A stretch of DNA of 64,000 nucleotides from Voacanga thouarsii. Taxonomy: Eukaryota > Streptophyta > Magnoliopsida > Gentianales > Apocynaceae. The position numbers and the translations under genes were made by a program. Location: contig JANUWF010001109.1 of the NCBI GenBank assembly GCA_026120185.1, positions 2,410,001-2,474,000 on the forward strand, given 5' to 3'. A model generated the notes under the pieces. The model worked only from the letters and a program-made list of their open reading frames with translations, searched no databases and had not been told where the DNA came from. Below are positions 1-10,958 of this stretch, piece by piece. The stretch's first letter is position 1. The number at the start of each line of letters is the position of its first letter.

Positions 1-302
1 AAAAAGTGTCAATCCGAGCTTGCAATTTTGTAAAATTCTCATCATTAGGGCTTCTTTGAATTTCTGTCCACGGCCACACATATCTCTATAGTTGATTGTC
101 CATGATGATGAGTTTAACTTCGCACTCAAAGAAAAAGAAAGATCAAATCAAAAAGAAAAATAAAACAAGTAAAAATTCAAACAAATAAAAAAATCATAAA
201 AAATACAAATATTCACAAAGTACCTAAAAATAAAAGTTAGTGATATTTACAAATACAACAAAGACTAAATCAATAAGATTCGAGTATTTCTGATAGTGCC
301 CA
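1..302 (-). mobile_element. Internal region of the LTR element at 327-1843 (partial, window edge)
   Basis: This sequence lies on the internal side of the primer binding site at 303-320, so by position it should be the 5' untranslated leader of a minus-strand LTR retrotransposon whose remainder is outside the window. It is A-rich on the plus strand and has no recognisable coding domain. The assignment rests only on the adjacent LTR and primer site. Confidence 0.5.
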
Positions 303-320
303 TCCCCGACAACGGCCCCA
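303..320 (-). promoter_or_regulatory. Retrotransposon primer binding site (tRNA-Asp type)
   Basis: The plus strand reads TCCCCGACAACGGCCCCA, which differs at two positions from the 3' end of plant tRNA-Asp (TCCCCGGCAACGGCGCCA). The minus strand is therefore a primer binding site of the type used by many Athila/Tat Ty3-gypsy elements. Six bases separate it from the end of the LTR at 327, a normal spacing. This fixes the orientation of the LTR as minus. Confidence 0.8.
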
Positions 321-326
321 AAAACT

Positions 327-1843
327 TGATGCGTGTTTTTTAGTGTGGAAAATATTATCAACAAAGTTCACAATCAATCAAGCTCTAATTAAAATTCCAA
401 TCACTAAAACCACACATACGGTCAAGTGTACTCATCATATAGTATAAGGAATAACAAGTATTGAATCCTTAGGAACTTAGACTCCCACATTACTTTACCC
501 AAATCTTTATTATTTAGCTAATCAAATAAGAAGAAATAAATAAAATACTAACTTAATATACTAGAGAATAGATCAAGTTCACACAAAATAAGTCACAAGG
601 ATTATCAATGAGTAAGAATAAGGAAAAAAGACATGTAAGTAGATAGAAATCATCAAGACATAACAATGATGGATTAGCACTTATCACAATTAACTATCAT
701 CTTGTCACCATGAAGGAATAAAATATAGACTCTACTTCTTTCCCCATCCATAGAATCACTATCTTCTAGTTAATTTAGCAGATTTTCCAATCAAACCAAA
801 GTAACCAAAAGATGCATTAAACTCATATCTCATAAACATGAAATTAGCCAATGACCCTATGCTATAGACAAAATCAACTAATTTTTTATTACTTAACTTC
901 TTTGTTCTTAACTTTATTTCCCAAGTCCATTAAGATCTAACAAATATGAAATCAATGCAATGAACTTCTAACGTCGTTTCCCAAGTCAATTAGAAGAAAA
1001 CACATCAATTTATCAATGATAACAAGTAATTAAATACAAAGAATAACAATCACTTGATGAAAGAACTAAAATCAATACAAAGTCATGAATCTAAAAACAT
1101 CCTCTAAATACAATTAAAATAATTAAAACTAAATTATCAATAAATTACAAAGAAGAGAAAAAGAAATCACTAATCACTCATAGACAAGTAAGTTTTCTTC
1201 TTCTTCCTTGAAACCTTCTTTCTTTCTCCAAGAATCTCTTTGATCCTCTAAATCTTAGTGTTTCGCTAGGAGTTTTCTAAAAATATTACATTGAAGAATT
1301 GAAAACTACTTTGTACAATGTTATTCTATTGTATTTATAGGAGTTCTAATTGTCAAAAAAGTGCCTACAAGAGTCATTTTTCATGGTTAAAAGAGTTCCC
1401 AAAAGAATCCAACTGAAATTATCAAAATCTACTTAGAAAAGGAAATTCGCCGCCTTGTGAATAGTAACACCCAAAGCCAGTTCAGGCAGACCACCTGACG
1501 CTAGGTCTTTCCTGTTATGCTTCTTGATGAACAATAATACTCGACATCGGTTTAGACAGACCACCCGGTGTCAGGTCCTTCCTAAAATACTTCTGAAATT
1601 CCTCTGTTCTGCTCTATTCTTCCAGAAGTGACCCACAGCTGGCCCAAATAGACCACCCAATGCGGGTTAACACTGTTTGGCCCGATTTTGGGCATATTTC
1701 ATCATATCCTGCATAAAATCATCAAAATACCTTTCCAAATGTAAAATATCAAATAGAAAAGAATATGACTATTTATTACCTCAAAAGTATCACAAAAGAA
1801 CCTCAAATAATTAAGAAAATATATGTGAATTTAGCCCCTATCA
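327..1843 (-). mobile_element. 5' LTR of a Ty3/gypsy-type retroelement
   Basis: The segment starts TGATGCGTG and ends CCCCTATCA, giving TGAT/ATCA termini, and it abuts a tRNA-Asp-type primer site at its low-coordinate end. Its inner end resembles the solo LTR at 6760-8299: both carry a passage on ordering after drying-like 'aatccttaggaac/caatcctcaaggaac', runs of TTAACCTC-type sequence, and the same last 120 bases ending TTTAGCCCCTATCA. It has no coding content. It is the 5' LTR of a minus-strand element whose body lies beyond position 1. The far TSD is not in the window. Confidence 0.75.
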
Positions 1844-2480
1844 ATTAGACATACAAATCAAGACGTAACTGGACATGCCAGTCAAGAGAATCATCTAGAT
1901 GAGCCAAACAAGTGCAATTAGACCAAGAAAATAAGCCAGGACAAGTAGTCTCCAATAGAACTCTAGGCAAGTCGGAGAAGTAACTAACTAAGAGTTTGAA
2001 TTTAGTCAGGACACTTCCTATCTTCAAGGAAGTTGGTTATTGAGAGGATAATGTGTGGATTTCTCTCCAAGGAGTCGCCTACTTTGCCACTGACGATCAT
2101 GAAGTAGAAGGGAGTAACTGCAATCACCCTTTTATCCATTAACAGTTATAGTGACTTAGAAGCTTAGAGACCAAAGAATTTTGCCTATAAAAGTCAAAAG
2201 ATGAGCAGAAGAAGGAAGACATAAAAAAAATATGTCAATAGCATATTTCATTCCTTAATTTCGTTTAAAAGCTTATTTTACTCTTTTCTTTACAGCATTC
2301 CTTTAAATTGATGTACTTTTATAGCTTTCAATAAATTCCAACCAAGTTTTTCTCTCAAATTATTGTGTGTTTGTGCTCTCGAGGTTATTACTTTGGTCCC
2401 CAATTTATTCCTTCCAATAGATAACTACATTCACTTCACGAATTAAGCTTGTTTAGGGGCTTTTTGGAGTACTCCAAGAA
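1844..2480 (+). other. Possible decayed LTR fragment with TATA box
   Basis: No protein is recognised. The stretch has an LTR-like order of signals: a TATA-like box CCTATAAAAG near 2190, several AATAAA-like sites downstream (near 2330), and a T-rich region with 'tgtgctctcgaggttatta' near 2370. That layout resembles the U3-R-U5 of plant Ty3/gypsy LTRs, but I could not find both ends or a matching copy, so this is tentative. Confidence 0.3.
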
Positions 2481-3199
2481 ACCCTATCATTTGATCTTCA
2501 ACTTCCTATGAAGTTTCCCAAAAATATTTGTGTAGTGAAAGTAAAAAAAATGTGTAGAGCATCTGACAAGCCAAGTGTTTCTTTCAGTCAATCCAATCAC
2601 AACCAAACTAGTCCAGCCAGCCACTAACCGAATTCCAAATTCAACAGAAACAAAGGAATTTTTCATACTCAATATGTTGTTCTGATTACTTTCCAAACAT
2701 AATTCAAGTTTAGGAAAATTTATGTAAATAGTTCCTAATATATCTTATTTATCATAGAATAGTCTTTAAAAAAATTCTAATTTTTTAGGTCTAGAGCTAT
2801 TTATTTTGATTTTTTATATTCTCTACCACTTAAACATAGTAGAATCCAAATACAACACATGAGCCTCATATGCAATACTATAACAAGGATAAAAAAAGGC
2901 AAATTATATAGCCTTACATCATTTAACCCTCAACCCTTTCATGGGCAATTATACAAGCACTTGGAGAGCATTCTACAAATTAGATAATGCCATTTGGATC
3001 CAATTTTGAGACTATTCTATTACAATTAAAATACATTATAGACTTTTTATACAAATTTTCCTCACATTTAATTGTAGTCTTTAAATTTTAGTTGGTAAAC
3101 AATTAATTTTTGCACAGTTTTTGTTGGAGTGATGCTTTGGGTACACAAAAAATAAAGATCAACTCTTCATCCAAGTTATTACTTTGAAAATATGGTATC

Positions 3200-3202
<3 letters not shown>
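2481..3202. other. AT-rich intergenic sequence, nothing recognised
   Basis: No coding domain, RNA gene or terminal repeat was seen. Short open frames here are below what random AT-rich sequence would give and show no motif. Confidence 0.5.

Positions 3203-3250
<48 letters not shown>
3203..3250. repeat. (TA)n microsatellite
   Basis: An uninterrupted AT dinucleotide run of about 48 bp. It lies immediately before a short segment (3251-3345) that resembles the Helitron-like 5' segments at 8305 and 21297 (GGAACTATAGGATGC..., GTGACA...). Confidence 0.95.
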
Positions 3251-3253
<3 letters not shown>

Positions 3254-3360
3254 AACTATAGGATGCTTTCATTGTGACATGTGACAGCATTTGCAACTCC
3301 CATTGTGACAACTAGAAGCATCCGTTGTTGACACATCAGCTTTAAATTTAAATGAAGAAA
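3251..3360 (+). mobile_element. Helitron-like 5' segment fragment
   Basis: After a TA-rich lead comes AAGGAACTATAGGATGC, then CATTGTGACATGTGACAGC and GTTGACACATCAGC. The same order occurs at 8305-8400 and, in part, at 21297-21360. Shared order but poor identity suggests old copies of one repeat family. Calling it Helitron rests on the CTAG-ending 3' terminus at 21253-21291 and is an inference. Confidence 0.3.
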
Positions 3361-3421
3361 ATAATAATAAATATATATTATGGAGATTTGTAAGCACTTA
3401 ATTAGGCTTTTCAAAAATTTT

Positions 3422-3530
3422 AAAGCCATAAATAAAAGCTATCTATTTGACACGTTTTGTTTTAGTAAACTGTGATGCCATAAATAAAAGTTATCTGTTT
3501 GACATGTTTTGTTTTGTGTCCCTTTGTGCA
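3422..3530. repeat. Two-unit tandem duplication of about 55 bp
   Basis: The sequence GCCATAAATAAAAGCTATCT...GACACGTTTTGTTTT is repeated 55 bases later as GCCATAAATAAAAGTTATCT...GACATGTTTTGTTTT with a few substitutions. It lies in non-coding sequence. Confidence 0.7.
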
Positions 3531-3877
3531 ACATATGAGTATAAACTAATATGGTATGAAAGTATATTCAAAATTCAAAATAATTGTAAAAATGCAACAA
3601 GGGTAAAGATGTGAAAGTAAATTCGTTTTCACAAAGAAGCTATTATATATCCCCATTAATCTACACATATTCTGAATCAAGTTTATATGCATTGCATGAC
3701 TCCTTTTTGTTTTGCATCTGCAAAATTATACCCATTTCATCTCATAAAGAAAGACCTACTTTCATTTTCTATTTATTAGAAATTGAAGAACTTCTAATTA
3801 GAAGAAGACGTGAAATTATGAATAAAAATAGCAAAATTATATTAGATATCATACTATGCAGGCAAATGTATAATTGT

Positions 3878-3903
3878 GTGTGTGTGTGTGTGTATGTGTG
3901 TGT
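3878..3903. repeat. (GT)n microsatellite
   Basis: A short, slightly interrupted GT run. It accounts for the apparent valine/cysteine tail of an open frame here, which I do not regard as a gene. Confidence 0.9.
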
Positions 3904-3977
3904 ATAAAAGAAATTTATTTATTTATATAATTTAAAATTATGAATATATAACATATATATGTTTTTATATAAAAAAT

Positions 3978-4250
3978 GACAAATTGGCAAATTTAGTCCC
4001 TTAACTTTTTTAGCTTGACAAGTTTGGTTCCTAAACTTTATTTTTAAATTTTTAGATCCCTCATCTTTTTTCGAGTAAATTATTTGGTCCCTTCGTCTAT
4101 CTAGTGATAGTCAACCCTAATCAACATTTATTTTGGAGGGCATTTTTGAAAGAGAAAAAATTTAGGGACCAAACTTACCAAATGAAAATGGTTTTGGGAC
4201 CAAACTTGCCAAACAAAAAAAAAATTAGGGACTAAATCCACCCATTTGCC
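3978..4250 (+). mobile_element. MITE with AAATTTAGTCCCTTAAC-type inverted termini, copy 1
   Basis: About 273 bp. The left end reads GACAAATTGGCAAATTTAGTCCC and the right end GGGACTAAATCCACCCATTTGCC, forming imperfect terminal inverted repeats. Internal phrases (TTGGTCCC, AGGGACCAAACTT) mirror each other. The copy at 5082-5324 is the same element in reverse orientation. No coding capacity is seen. The superfamily is not clear, because no TSD could be fixed. Confidence 0.75.
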
Positions 4251-5018
4251 TATATTTTCTATAATTTTTTTTTCTTTTGTGATAAAAGAAGAAATATTCT
4301 AAATAAACTAACTTCTTAGGTGTGCTATAAATTATAAATATTATTTTTTAATATCTTGAAAATAAAGAAGTGAATCTTTATTTTTGGATGAATGGAATGT
4401 ATAATTAAATGATGAACTTCTTAGGTATACTATAAATTATAAAAAAAAAAATGTTCATTTCGTGGAAAGAACTAATATTTTGGAACAATAAAAAATAACA
4501 AATATACCATAATGTGAGGAAAATGTAGTAAAAGATTGATAATTATGTAAAGAGGTAAGTTATTTGTTCATTTTTTCATCTGTAAAATTGCAAGATAAAG
4601 ATGCGAGGCTAAAAATCTCCTCTCTGCACCCTACTCTCCCCTCTGTGGCATTTTGCATTAATTTAAAAAAGATGATTCTTTTGTACTCATCTTATTAAAT
4701 TTTAAATATTTTATTTTTACTTGATATGTAAATTTAAGAAAATATTTTACTATAAGTAGTTATTATATTGTCTTTATTAATTTAAAGAATTAGTGGTGAG
4801 ATATATGAATTAATAAAACTTATATTTTCAAATACAAATATAGGCATTTAATTATACTAAGAATATTTTAATATATAAAGGGATAAAAATATAAGTTAAA
4901 CTTCAAAACAATCATGTTATGGCTCTGTTGTTTGAGATTATTTCACTAAAAAAAATAATAAAGATTGTGGTGTATTTGTCATTTTTTACTGTCCCAAAAT
5001 ATAATTAGAAAATCTTCA

Positions 5019-5023
<5 letters not shown>

Positions 5024-5075
<52 letters not shown>
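5024..5075. repeat. (CA)n microsatellite
   Basis: About 26 AC repeats, immediately left of the second MITE copy. Poly-His/Thr or poly-Val/Cys open frames across it are artefacts of the repeat. Confidence 0.95.
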
Positions 5076-5081
<6 letters not shown>

Positions 5082-5324
5082 GGTAAATTGACAGATTTAG
5101 TTCCTAAACTTTTTTTGTTTGCAAGTTTGGTCCCTAAAATTTTTCTCTTCCAAAAATGTCCCCCCAAAATAAATGTTAACTAGCATTGACCATCACTAGA
5201 TACATGGAGGGACCAAATAATTTATTCGAAAAAAAAAATGAGGAACCTAAAAAATTGAAAATAAAGATTATGGACTAAACTTGCCAAATTAAAAATGTTA
5301 AGGGACTAAATTCACTAATTTGCC
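5082..5324 (-). mobile_element. MITE with AAATTTAGTCCCTTAAC-type inverted termini, copy 2 (inverted)
   Basis: The reverse complement begins GGCAAATTAGTGAATTTAGTCC and aligns along its length with 3978-4250, including the middle block about a site read as ATCTAGTGATGGTCAA. The two copies are about 830 bp apart in opposite orientation, so a transcript across both could fold back. Confidence 0.75.
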
Positions 5325-5910
5325 TAAAAGACATTAAAGAAAACAATTGGACCTGGACCCTTAACCTGACAGCTTGAGCTTCTGGCCTGGTTATCTAGGC
5401 CTTCTTCCAAGAGGCCTGCTGGAAGCAGCCCATGCACCCAGCAGCTTGGACAAAGCCTGAATTTGATATAGCAATTAGGTCAGAACTAGTCGAGAATTAG
5501 AAATCTCAACTTCGGTCTACCTTTTAATATCTTATCACATTCTTCACCTATCCCCATAATTGGAATAGAGGGGCATTCTCGATTTTGACCCACTGAGGAC
5601 AAAATCCATCTCCAAGTGGGGAAGCGAGGCCTAGCAAGTTTAGAGAGAAAAAAAAAACTCTAATATGATTTAAAAACTAAAATAAGAAATAAAGAAATAT
5701 AATATGAGAAAAAATAATAAAATTATATTTTGAAAATTTAAAATTTACAATAAAATAATAATAATTTAATATACAACTCCAAACAACAAATAAAAAAATC
5801 ATAATACAACACTAATACTAATAAAATATAACAAGTTATAGAAATAGAGTACAATTTTAAAAATTACATCTTCTAATATAATTTCATTAATTCAATATTC
5901 AAGAAGATTT

Positions 5911-5947
<37 letters not shown>

Positions 5948-6759
5948 TGATTTGTATTACACAATCAAATAATCATTACATTTTACTTTTAAAATAAAAT
6001 ATAAAATACTTTTATAGCAGTCCAAATTAATATTAAAAGATATTATCTCTCTCTCAAACTATATATTATCGTATATATTTTCGAAAATTTTTAAAACATT
6101 TGATCATTTATTATATTTTAAATTATGTAACTATACTCTTAAAATATTATTAAGAATAAATTTATATATATACACAGTTTTTAAAAAAATTATATATGTA
6201 CATATAATTAACAAAAATAAATAAATAAGTATAAATAAAAAATTTTAAAAAAAATCAAGAGACCAGTGAGGTTGGACGAAGACAATAAAATTTCCATCTG
6301 TAGCCCCCCCTTGTTTGGTAGATTAAGGGATAGACCTGATCCCATCTTTGTTCCTGCTTGACTACTTCTGTTTATTTCTATTTTATTTAGTTGGAGTAGA
6401 AGGGAAGTAAATTGTAAATATTATTTTAATTTATATGTAATCTATCCAAATTTAGATAAGTTATTTTTGTAACGTGGAGTAAGAAAGCTCTCCTTCTTAA
6501 TCTATTTTCCATCTATCTTTTATTCTTAACCAAATGACAAAAATCACATATTTACATCCAAATTTACATTCTCTCTCTTTTCTTCTTTTTTTTTTTTCAC
6601 TCCAAACATACTATAGCTCAAATAATTTCTAATCTAACAGGATTAGTTCATGCCGAATCGTCAACTTAAACATAAAAATTATTATCTCTAACTTTTCCCA
6701 CTGTACATAAATTTCAAAATTTTAACATTTTAAAATAAATAAATAAAATAAAATCTATA
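5325..6759. other. AT-rich intergenic sequence, no gene recognised
   Basis: There is a GC-richer patch at 5345-5640 (ACCTGGACCCTTAACCTG...GTGGGGAAGCGAGGCC) that looks like a remnant of a repeat, but I cannot name it. A (TA)n run lies at 5918-5947. The rest is highly AT-rich without coding domains. The last five bases, CTATA, are the left target-site duplication of the next LTR. Confidence 0.5.
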
Positions 6760-8299
6760 TGATGTGTCCGGACTTTGGTATAAAAATCATAAAAAACTAA
6801 GCACATTCCCAATCAAGTTTAAATTTAAAACATTAAACCCAAATCACACATATGAGTAAGCGTACTTATCATTAACTGAGCATAGGGTTCAAATGAGTGT
6901 CAATCCTCAAGGAACAAATAGACATTAATTACCCTTCTTTCATTATTTAACCGACTCGATAAAACCAAACCGAAACAAAAGAAAACAAAAATCAAAATAT
7001 ATACACGTCAAAGATGGAGAAGTATGCAACTCAACCCATTGTGTTGACAAACATGATCTCAAAGTACCTAACCATTATCATAACCAATCATTCTTTTGGC
7101 ATTACGAAGGAGTAAGGTAAATTAGCATCACTTGGTCTGTCTCAACTAATTACTACCTTCTAGATAAGTTAGCATCACTTGGTCTGTCTCAACTAATTCA
7201 TCCAGAAGATGCATTAAGCACAATCCTTGATTAAATTTCCTTGGTCTGGCAAATTTAAAACATAAAATTAATCAATGAATCCTTGGCCTGGCAAACATCA
7301 ATTAACCTTTAATTACTCCATCCTCAGCAATTAACCTCTTTGGTCTAGCAAGTTAACAGCCAATAAATATGAAATTAATCAATTGCAACTACCATCAACC
7401 TCTTTGGTCTAGCAAGTTAATGAAAAGAAACAACTAATTAATCTCGTCATATGTAATTAAATACCAAGAAGAACAATCAATTAATCAAAAGATCAAAAAA
7501 CTCTAAAAATCATGAATATCTTAAATAATGTCAAATTACAATAAAACAATTAACATATCATTGTCAAGAAAAAGAAGACAAAGTAAAAGAAAGCACTCAT
7601 AGACAAGCCTCCTTCTTCTTCCTTTGACCTTTGAAGACCTTCTTGTACAACCCTCCTTGAACTTGAAGAATTCCTCCTTGGACTGAGTGATTTTCTATGA
7701 TGATCAATGAATTCTCCCATTTTCTCTCGTGTTTTTCATCTATTTATGAGCTAAAGAAGTGCCTAAACTCATAGATACAAAGTTCTTGGCCGAGTAGAAG
7801 TTAGAAGATACTAAAACTCCTCAGATTTCCAAAAACGCGTAGAAAGATTGCAGCACCGCCTCAAGGACAGACCACAGCCGGCGCCGCCTTGGTTCTTTGG
7901 AGCCGGCGCCGCCTGTGTTCTGCTTCTCCACTCGTTCGCTGATTTTTTTTTTTTGAATAGTGCGCATAAGCTCCAGAATGCAGCCGGCGCCAATTCCAGC
8001 CTTCCAGCCGGCGCTGTTTAGGTTCTGTTCTACTCTGTTTCTACAATTTTTCCATCGCTTTGAAGTTTATGCAACCAGTGTACAGCCGGCACCGGTTCTA
8101 GGGCTCTAGCCGGCGCCGCCTTTGCTCTGTTTCGCGACGATTTTGCTTCGTTTTACCCAAAAATCTGAAATAATGACCAAAATACATTTCCAAAGGTAAA
8201 ATCTCAAATATGAAAGAGTATGACTGGTTATTGCACAAAAATGTATTACAAAAGAGTCTCAAAAAACTAAGCAAAGTATGACCAATTTAGCCCCTATCA
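6760..8299 (-). mobile_element. Solo LTR, same family as 327-1843, TSD CTATA
   Basis: Starts TGATGTGTCC and ends CCCCTATCA. The five bases CTATA occur at 6755-6759 and again at 8300-8304, a perfect target-site duplication, and no internal retroelement sequence follows on either side. It shares its terminal 120 bases and internal layout with the LTR at 327-1843, so the same minus orientation applies. A 48-bp tandem duplication (TTAGCATCACTTGGTCTGTC) lies near 7115-7200. A GC-rich block with repeated AGCCGGCGCCG occurs at 7855-8125. No coding content. Confidence 0.85.
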
Positions 8300-9230
8300 C
8301 TATATATATCTATATATAAAAGGAGCTATGGAAGCACCTCACAGCGACACACGGCATCGTTATTGAAGGACACTTGGCACTTCTTATGTTGACACATGAG
8401 TACTTTGAATTGCTAATGAAATTTGGGATTTTTTTTTAATACTTCTTTTTTTATATATAAATATGAAAGTTATTCATCTGAACTGAATTCATTGAATCCA
8501 TTACACTAGCTCTTTGGATTACCATGATAAATGATTGTAGCAGCTGACGAAGCATTTAGAAGATACATGGATCACATATGCTATCTGAATGTACATGATT
8601 AATGCTGTAACTAGATCCCTTGGAATCTCAACATCAAATTCTATGATGGCTTTAAGAATTATACTATCGTGCTGTTGTGGAATGCCATTACTCCTGTGCT
8701 GATCATAAATGCCATTACATTGGCTTTCTCGATGGTCATGGTTAATGTTTTCCCAAGTAACGAAGCATTTCGAAGATTCACTATATCTGATGTGGTATGT
8801 CAAATGCAGACCACTCCTTAACAGCTCCCTCTGGTGCCGTTTGTATTATCCGCCTAGAATTTCATTGGGGAGCTTCAATTCTAACCCCGTTCACCTTTTT
8901 GGAATGCCTCACAAGCATTGTGACATCAAAATCTTGGTGCGCTATTGTCGTATTCTATGGAGAGCATCATAAATTACTCAATAACGAGGGCTATTACGGG
9001 AACTAAATTACGAAAGATACCAGATGAATTTCGATTAAAGGAATATTTTCCTTTTCCCACGCTTTTGTGGTCTTCTTCTTCATGATACCTTTCATCAGAA
9101 AGTCGATAATGCGCCTTTGACATCGTCGTTTTCTGCTTTGGAAACGTGCAATTGATCACCGTTACCCGTTGCCGAAAAACTAATTTCCAAGGGGTTCTTA
9201 TCTCGGAGATCTGAATTTATTATGCAGGTT
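8300..9230 (+). other. Helitron-like 5' segment and putative promoter/5' UTR of an orphan exon
   Basis: Starts TATATATCTATATATAAAAGGAGC and continues with ACCTCACAGCGACACACGG, resembling 3251-3360 and 21293-21360. Within 8500-8800 a phrase around GACGAAGCATTT...GAAGATACATGGAT recurs as AACGAAGCATTTCGAAGATTC about 220 bases later, an old internal duplication. A possible non-coding exon ends with ATTATGCAG before GTTAATTTTTTT near 9228. No protein domain was recognised; open frames here are short. Confidence 0.35.
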
Positions 9231-9412
9231 AATTTTTTTAAAGAAATTTAGAATCTAGATTTTATCCTTACATCTATGTCTTCAATGGTAAAATTTATTG
9301 GTGATGTACAACAGATTCAGAAGCTTTGGTAACAGTTGCCACTTTTTTAGGTTTTAGAGTGTTGTTTTGGTTTATATTTTAATGTTAATTTTGGTTCTGT
9401 TTTGATCAGAAG

Positions 9413-9479
9413 ATGGGAGGAAGATGGTGGTTAAAGTTGGCACTTTTGATGTGTTTATTAGCATTGTCAACTGGAAGAG
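9413..9479 (+). pseudogene. Orphan first coding exon with signal peptide (gene fragment)
   Basis: An acceptor-like TTTTGATCAG is followed three bases later by ATG. The exon encodes about 22 residues: MGGRWW, then a hydrophobic run LKLALLMCLLALSTGR. This is a textbook secretory signal peptide (short basic n-region, leucine-rich core, small residues at the end). It ends with AGAG before GTAAAACT, a good splice donor; without splicing the frame stops seven codons later at TAA. A 5' UTR intron (about 9229-9410) would fit a real plant gene start. No later exon is recognisable before the CACTA element at 10241 or between 19560 and 19864. I cannot name the parent gene. It may be a fragment captured by the surrounding Helitron-like sequence. 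Confidence 0.4.
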
Positions 9480-10240
9480 GTAAAACTGAGGGGAAGTAAT
9501 ATGTTAAAGTTTTGGTTTTTAATTTTTATTTTTTTTTATTTTTTATTTTTTTATTTTTTTTTTTTTTTGGTATTGTGTATTTGACTTTTGATGAATATAG
9601 TTGGAGTTTTAGGATTTAATTAACCATAGAGGGCTTTTTGAATTAGGATATTGCAGGGTTTATTAGTATGTTCTGAATAAATTATGCTTGAAAATTAGAG
9701 TTAGTGTATGAATACAATGGAAACTGAAAAGCTTAAGTGGGATATGCAAAAAGTATAATTCAAACAATTCTTCTAGGATTGTGGAGCAATTCACTACTCT
9801 GTCATCTTACTGCAAATTTGTTAGACCCACATGGAATGACAAGTTGCAACTTCAAAAATTGGTACTTTAATTTAGGATCATGATGCTTTATAGTAGAATA
9901 GAAAAAGAACAGTAGAGGACACCAAGAAATTGAAAATTTGTAAAGAAGTATTTGGTGAGAATCAATTGGAACCTGGATGAAAAATTGCATATTTGAGTTG
10001 ACTTGATGCAAGCCCTTGCAGAACAGACACGACTGTAATCACCGGTGGTTACATGCTTAAGGGAAACAATGGAATTGTTTGATGGCTAGAGTCAGAAAGG
10101 ATGCCTTCATTCGGGTCTGGTAAAGGGCTGAAGTTGAAAGCAAGAAAAGAGTAACTTCGCACATGAAGGTTTAATATTTATGCTATTACTCTTCTATATG
10201 CTTCAGACATTATCATTGAGTCCATGACAATATACAAATA
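9480..10240. other. Intron-like T-rich sequence before the CACTA insertion
   Basis: T-rich with a long poly-T stretch near 9525-9570 and no recognised coding exon. It resembles plant intron sequence downstream of the orphan exon. The last three bases, ATA, are the left TSD of the CACTA element. Confidence 0.4.
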
Positions 10241-10680
10241 CAGTACAAAATTATAGGGCAAATACGATGGCTTGATAGGGAAGCCGTCGTATTAGACAAA
10301 TACGACGGCTAAACGACAATTTCCTAGTTGTCGTAATTAATCTTGTCGCTTTTGTTCGGTAACGGCTACAAAATCGTCGTATTAGCCTAATACGACGGTC
10401 AAATGTGACGGCTTAAGGGGAGGGTCGTTTTTGCTTACAACGATGGTTTTTGGCGACGATTTTGACAAACCGTCGCTTTTGGATGCCAAATACGATGGCT
10501 TGGAAGCAGTCGTATTTGTTCGAATCAAATACGACGGCTATGGTGGCTGTCGTATATGTTCCTATCAAATACGACGGCTACGTTAACCGTCGTATTTGTT
10601 ATCCATTACGACCGCTCTTCCAGCCGTCGTATTTGATTGCCCCAAAGCAAATACGACGGCTGCAGTCGTCGTATTATGCC
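10241..10680. repeat. CACTA left subterminal repeat array
   Basis: Repeated palindromic units of the type AATACGACGGCT...GCCGTCGTATT, more than a dozen ACGACGG/CCGTCGT motifs in about 420 bp. In En/Spm elements such arrays bind the TNPA protein. Some units show C-to-T changes (ACGATGG), consistent with decay by cytosine deamination. Confidence 0.9.
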
Positions 10681-10958
10681 ATATTTGGTTTGTAAATCAT
10701 TTTTTATTTGTACGGGATCCTGTACACGTACAATTTAAAGCCAAACACAATAAAATCAACTCATTCAACACCAAATATATTAAAACACAATCTCCTCATT
10801 GCCAAACAACTCAAAAGCAATATCCTCAATAAACAAATCATAAATATAATCTTCCAAGTACCAAAAAAAAGATAGTACTACATATATGAGAAATGGGAAA
10901 TATCAAGAAATCAAACAGAAGCAGTTGTACAAATATAAACAAGTAGAAAATCAAAATG

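Noticed and set aside
3611..3907. 98-residue plus-strand open frame
   Set aside because: Ends in a (GT)n run (Val/Cys repeats), has no recognisable domain, and lies in AT-rich repeat sequence.
4965..5183. Open frames rich in Thr/His and Val/Cys on both strands
   Set aside because: They are created by the (CA)n microsatellite; no domain or splice context.
8519..9006. Overlapping 70-94-residue frames on both strands
   Set aside because: They overlap in all directions, lack motifs, and lie in an old internal duplication within Helitron-like sequence.
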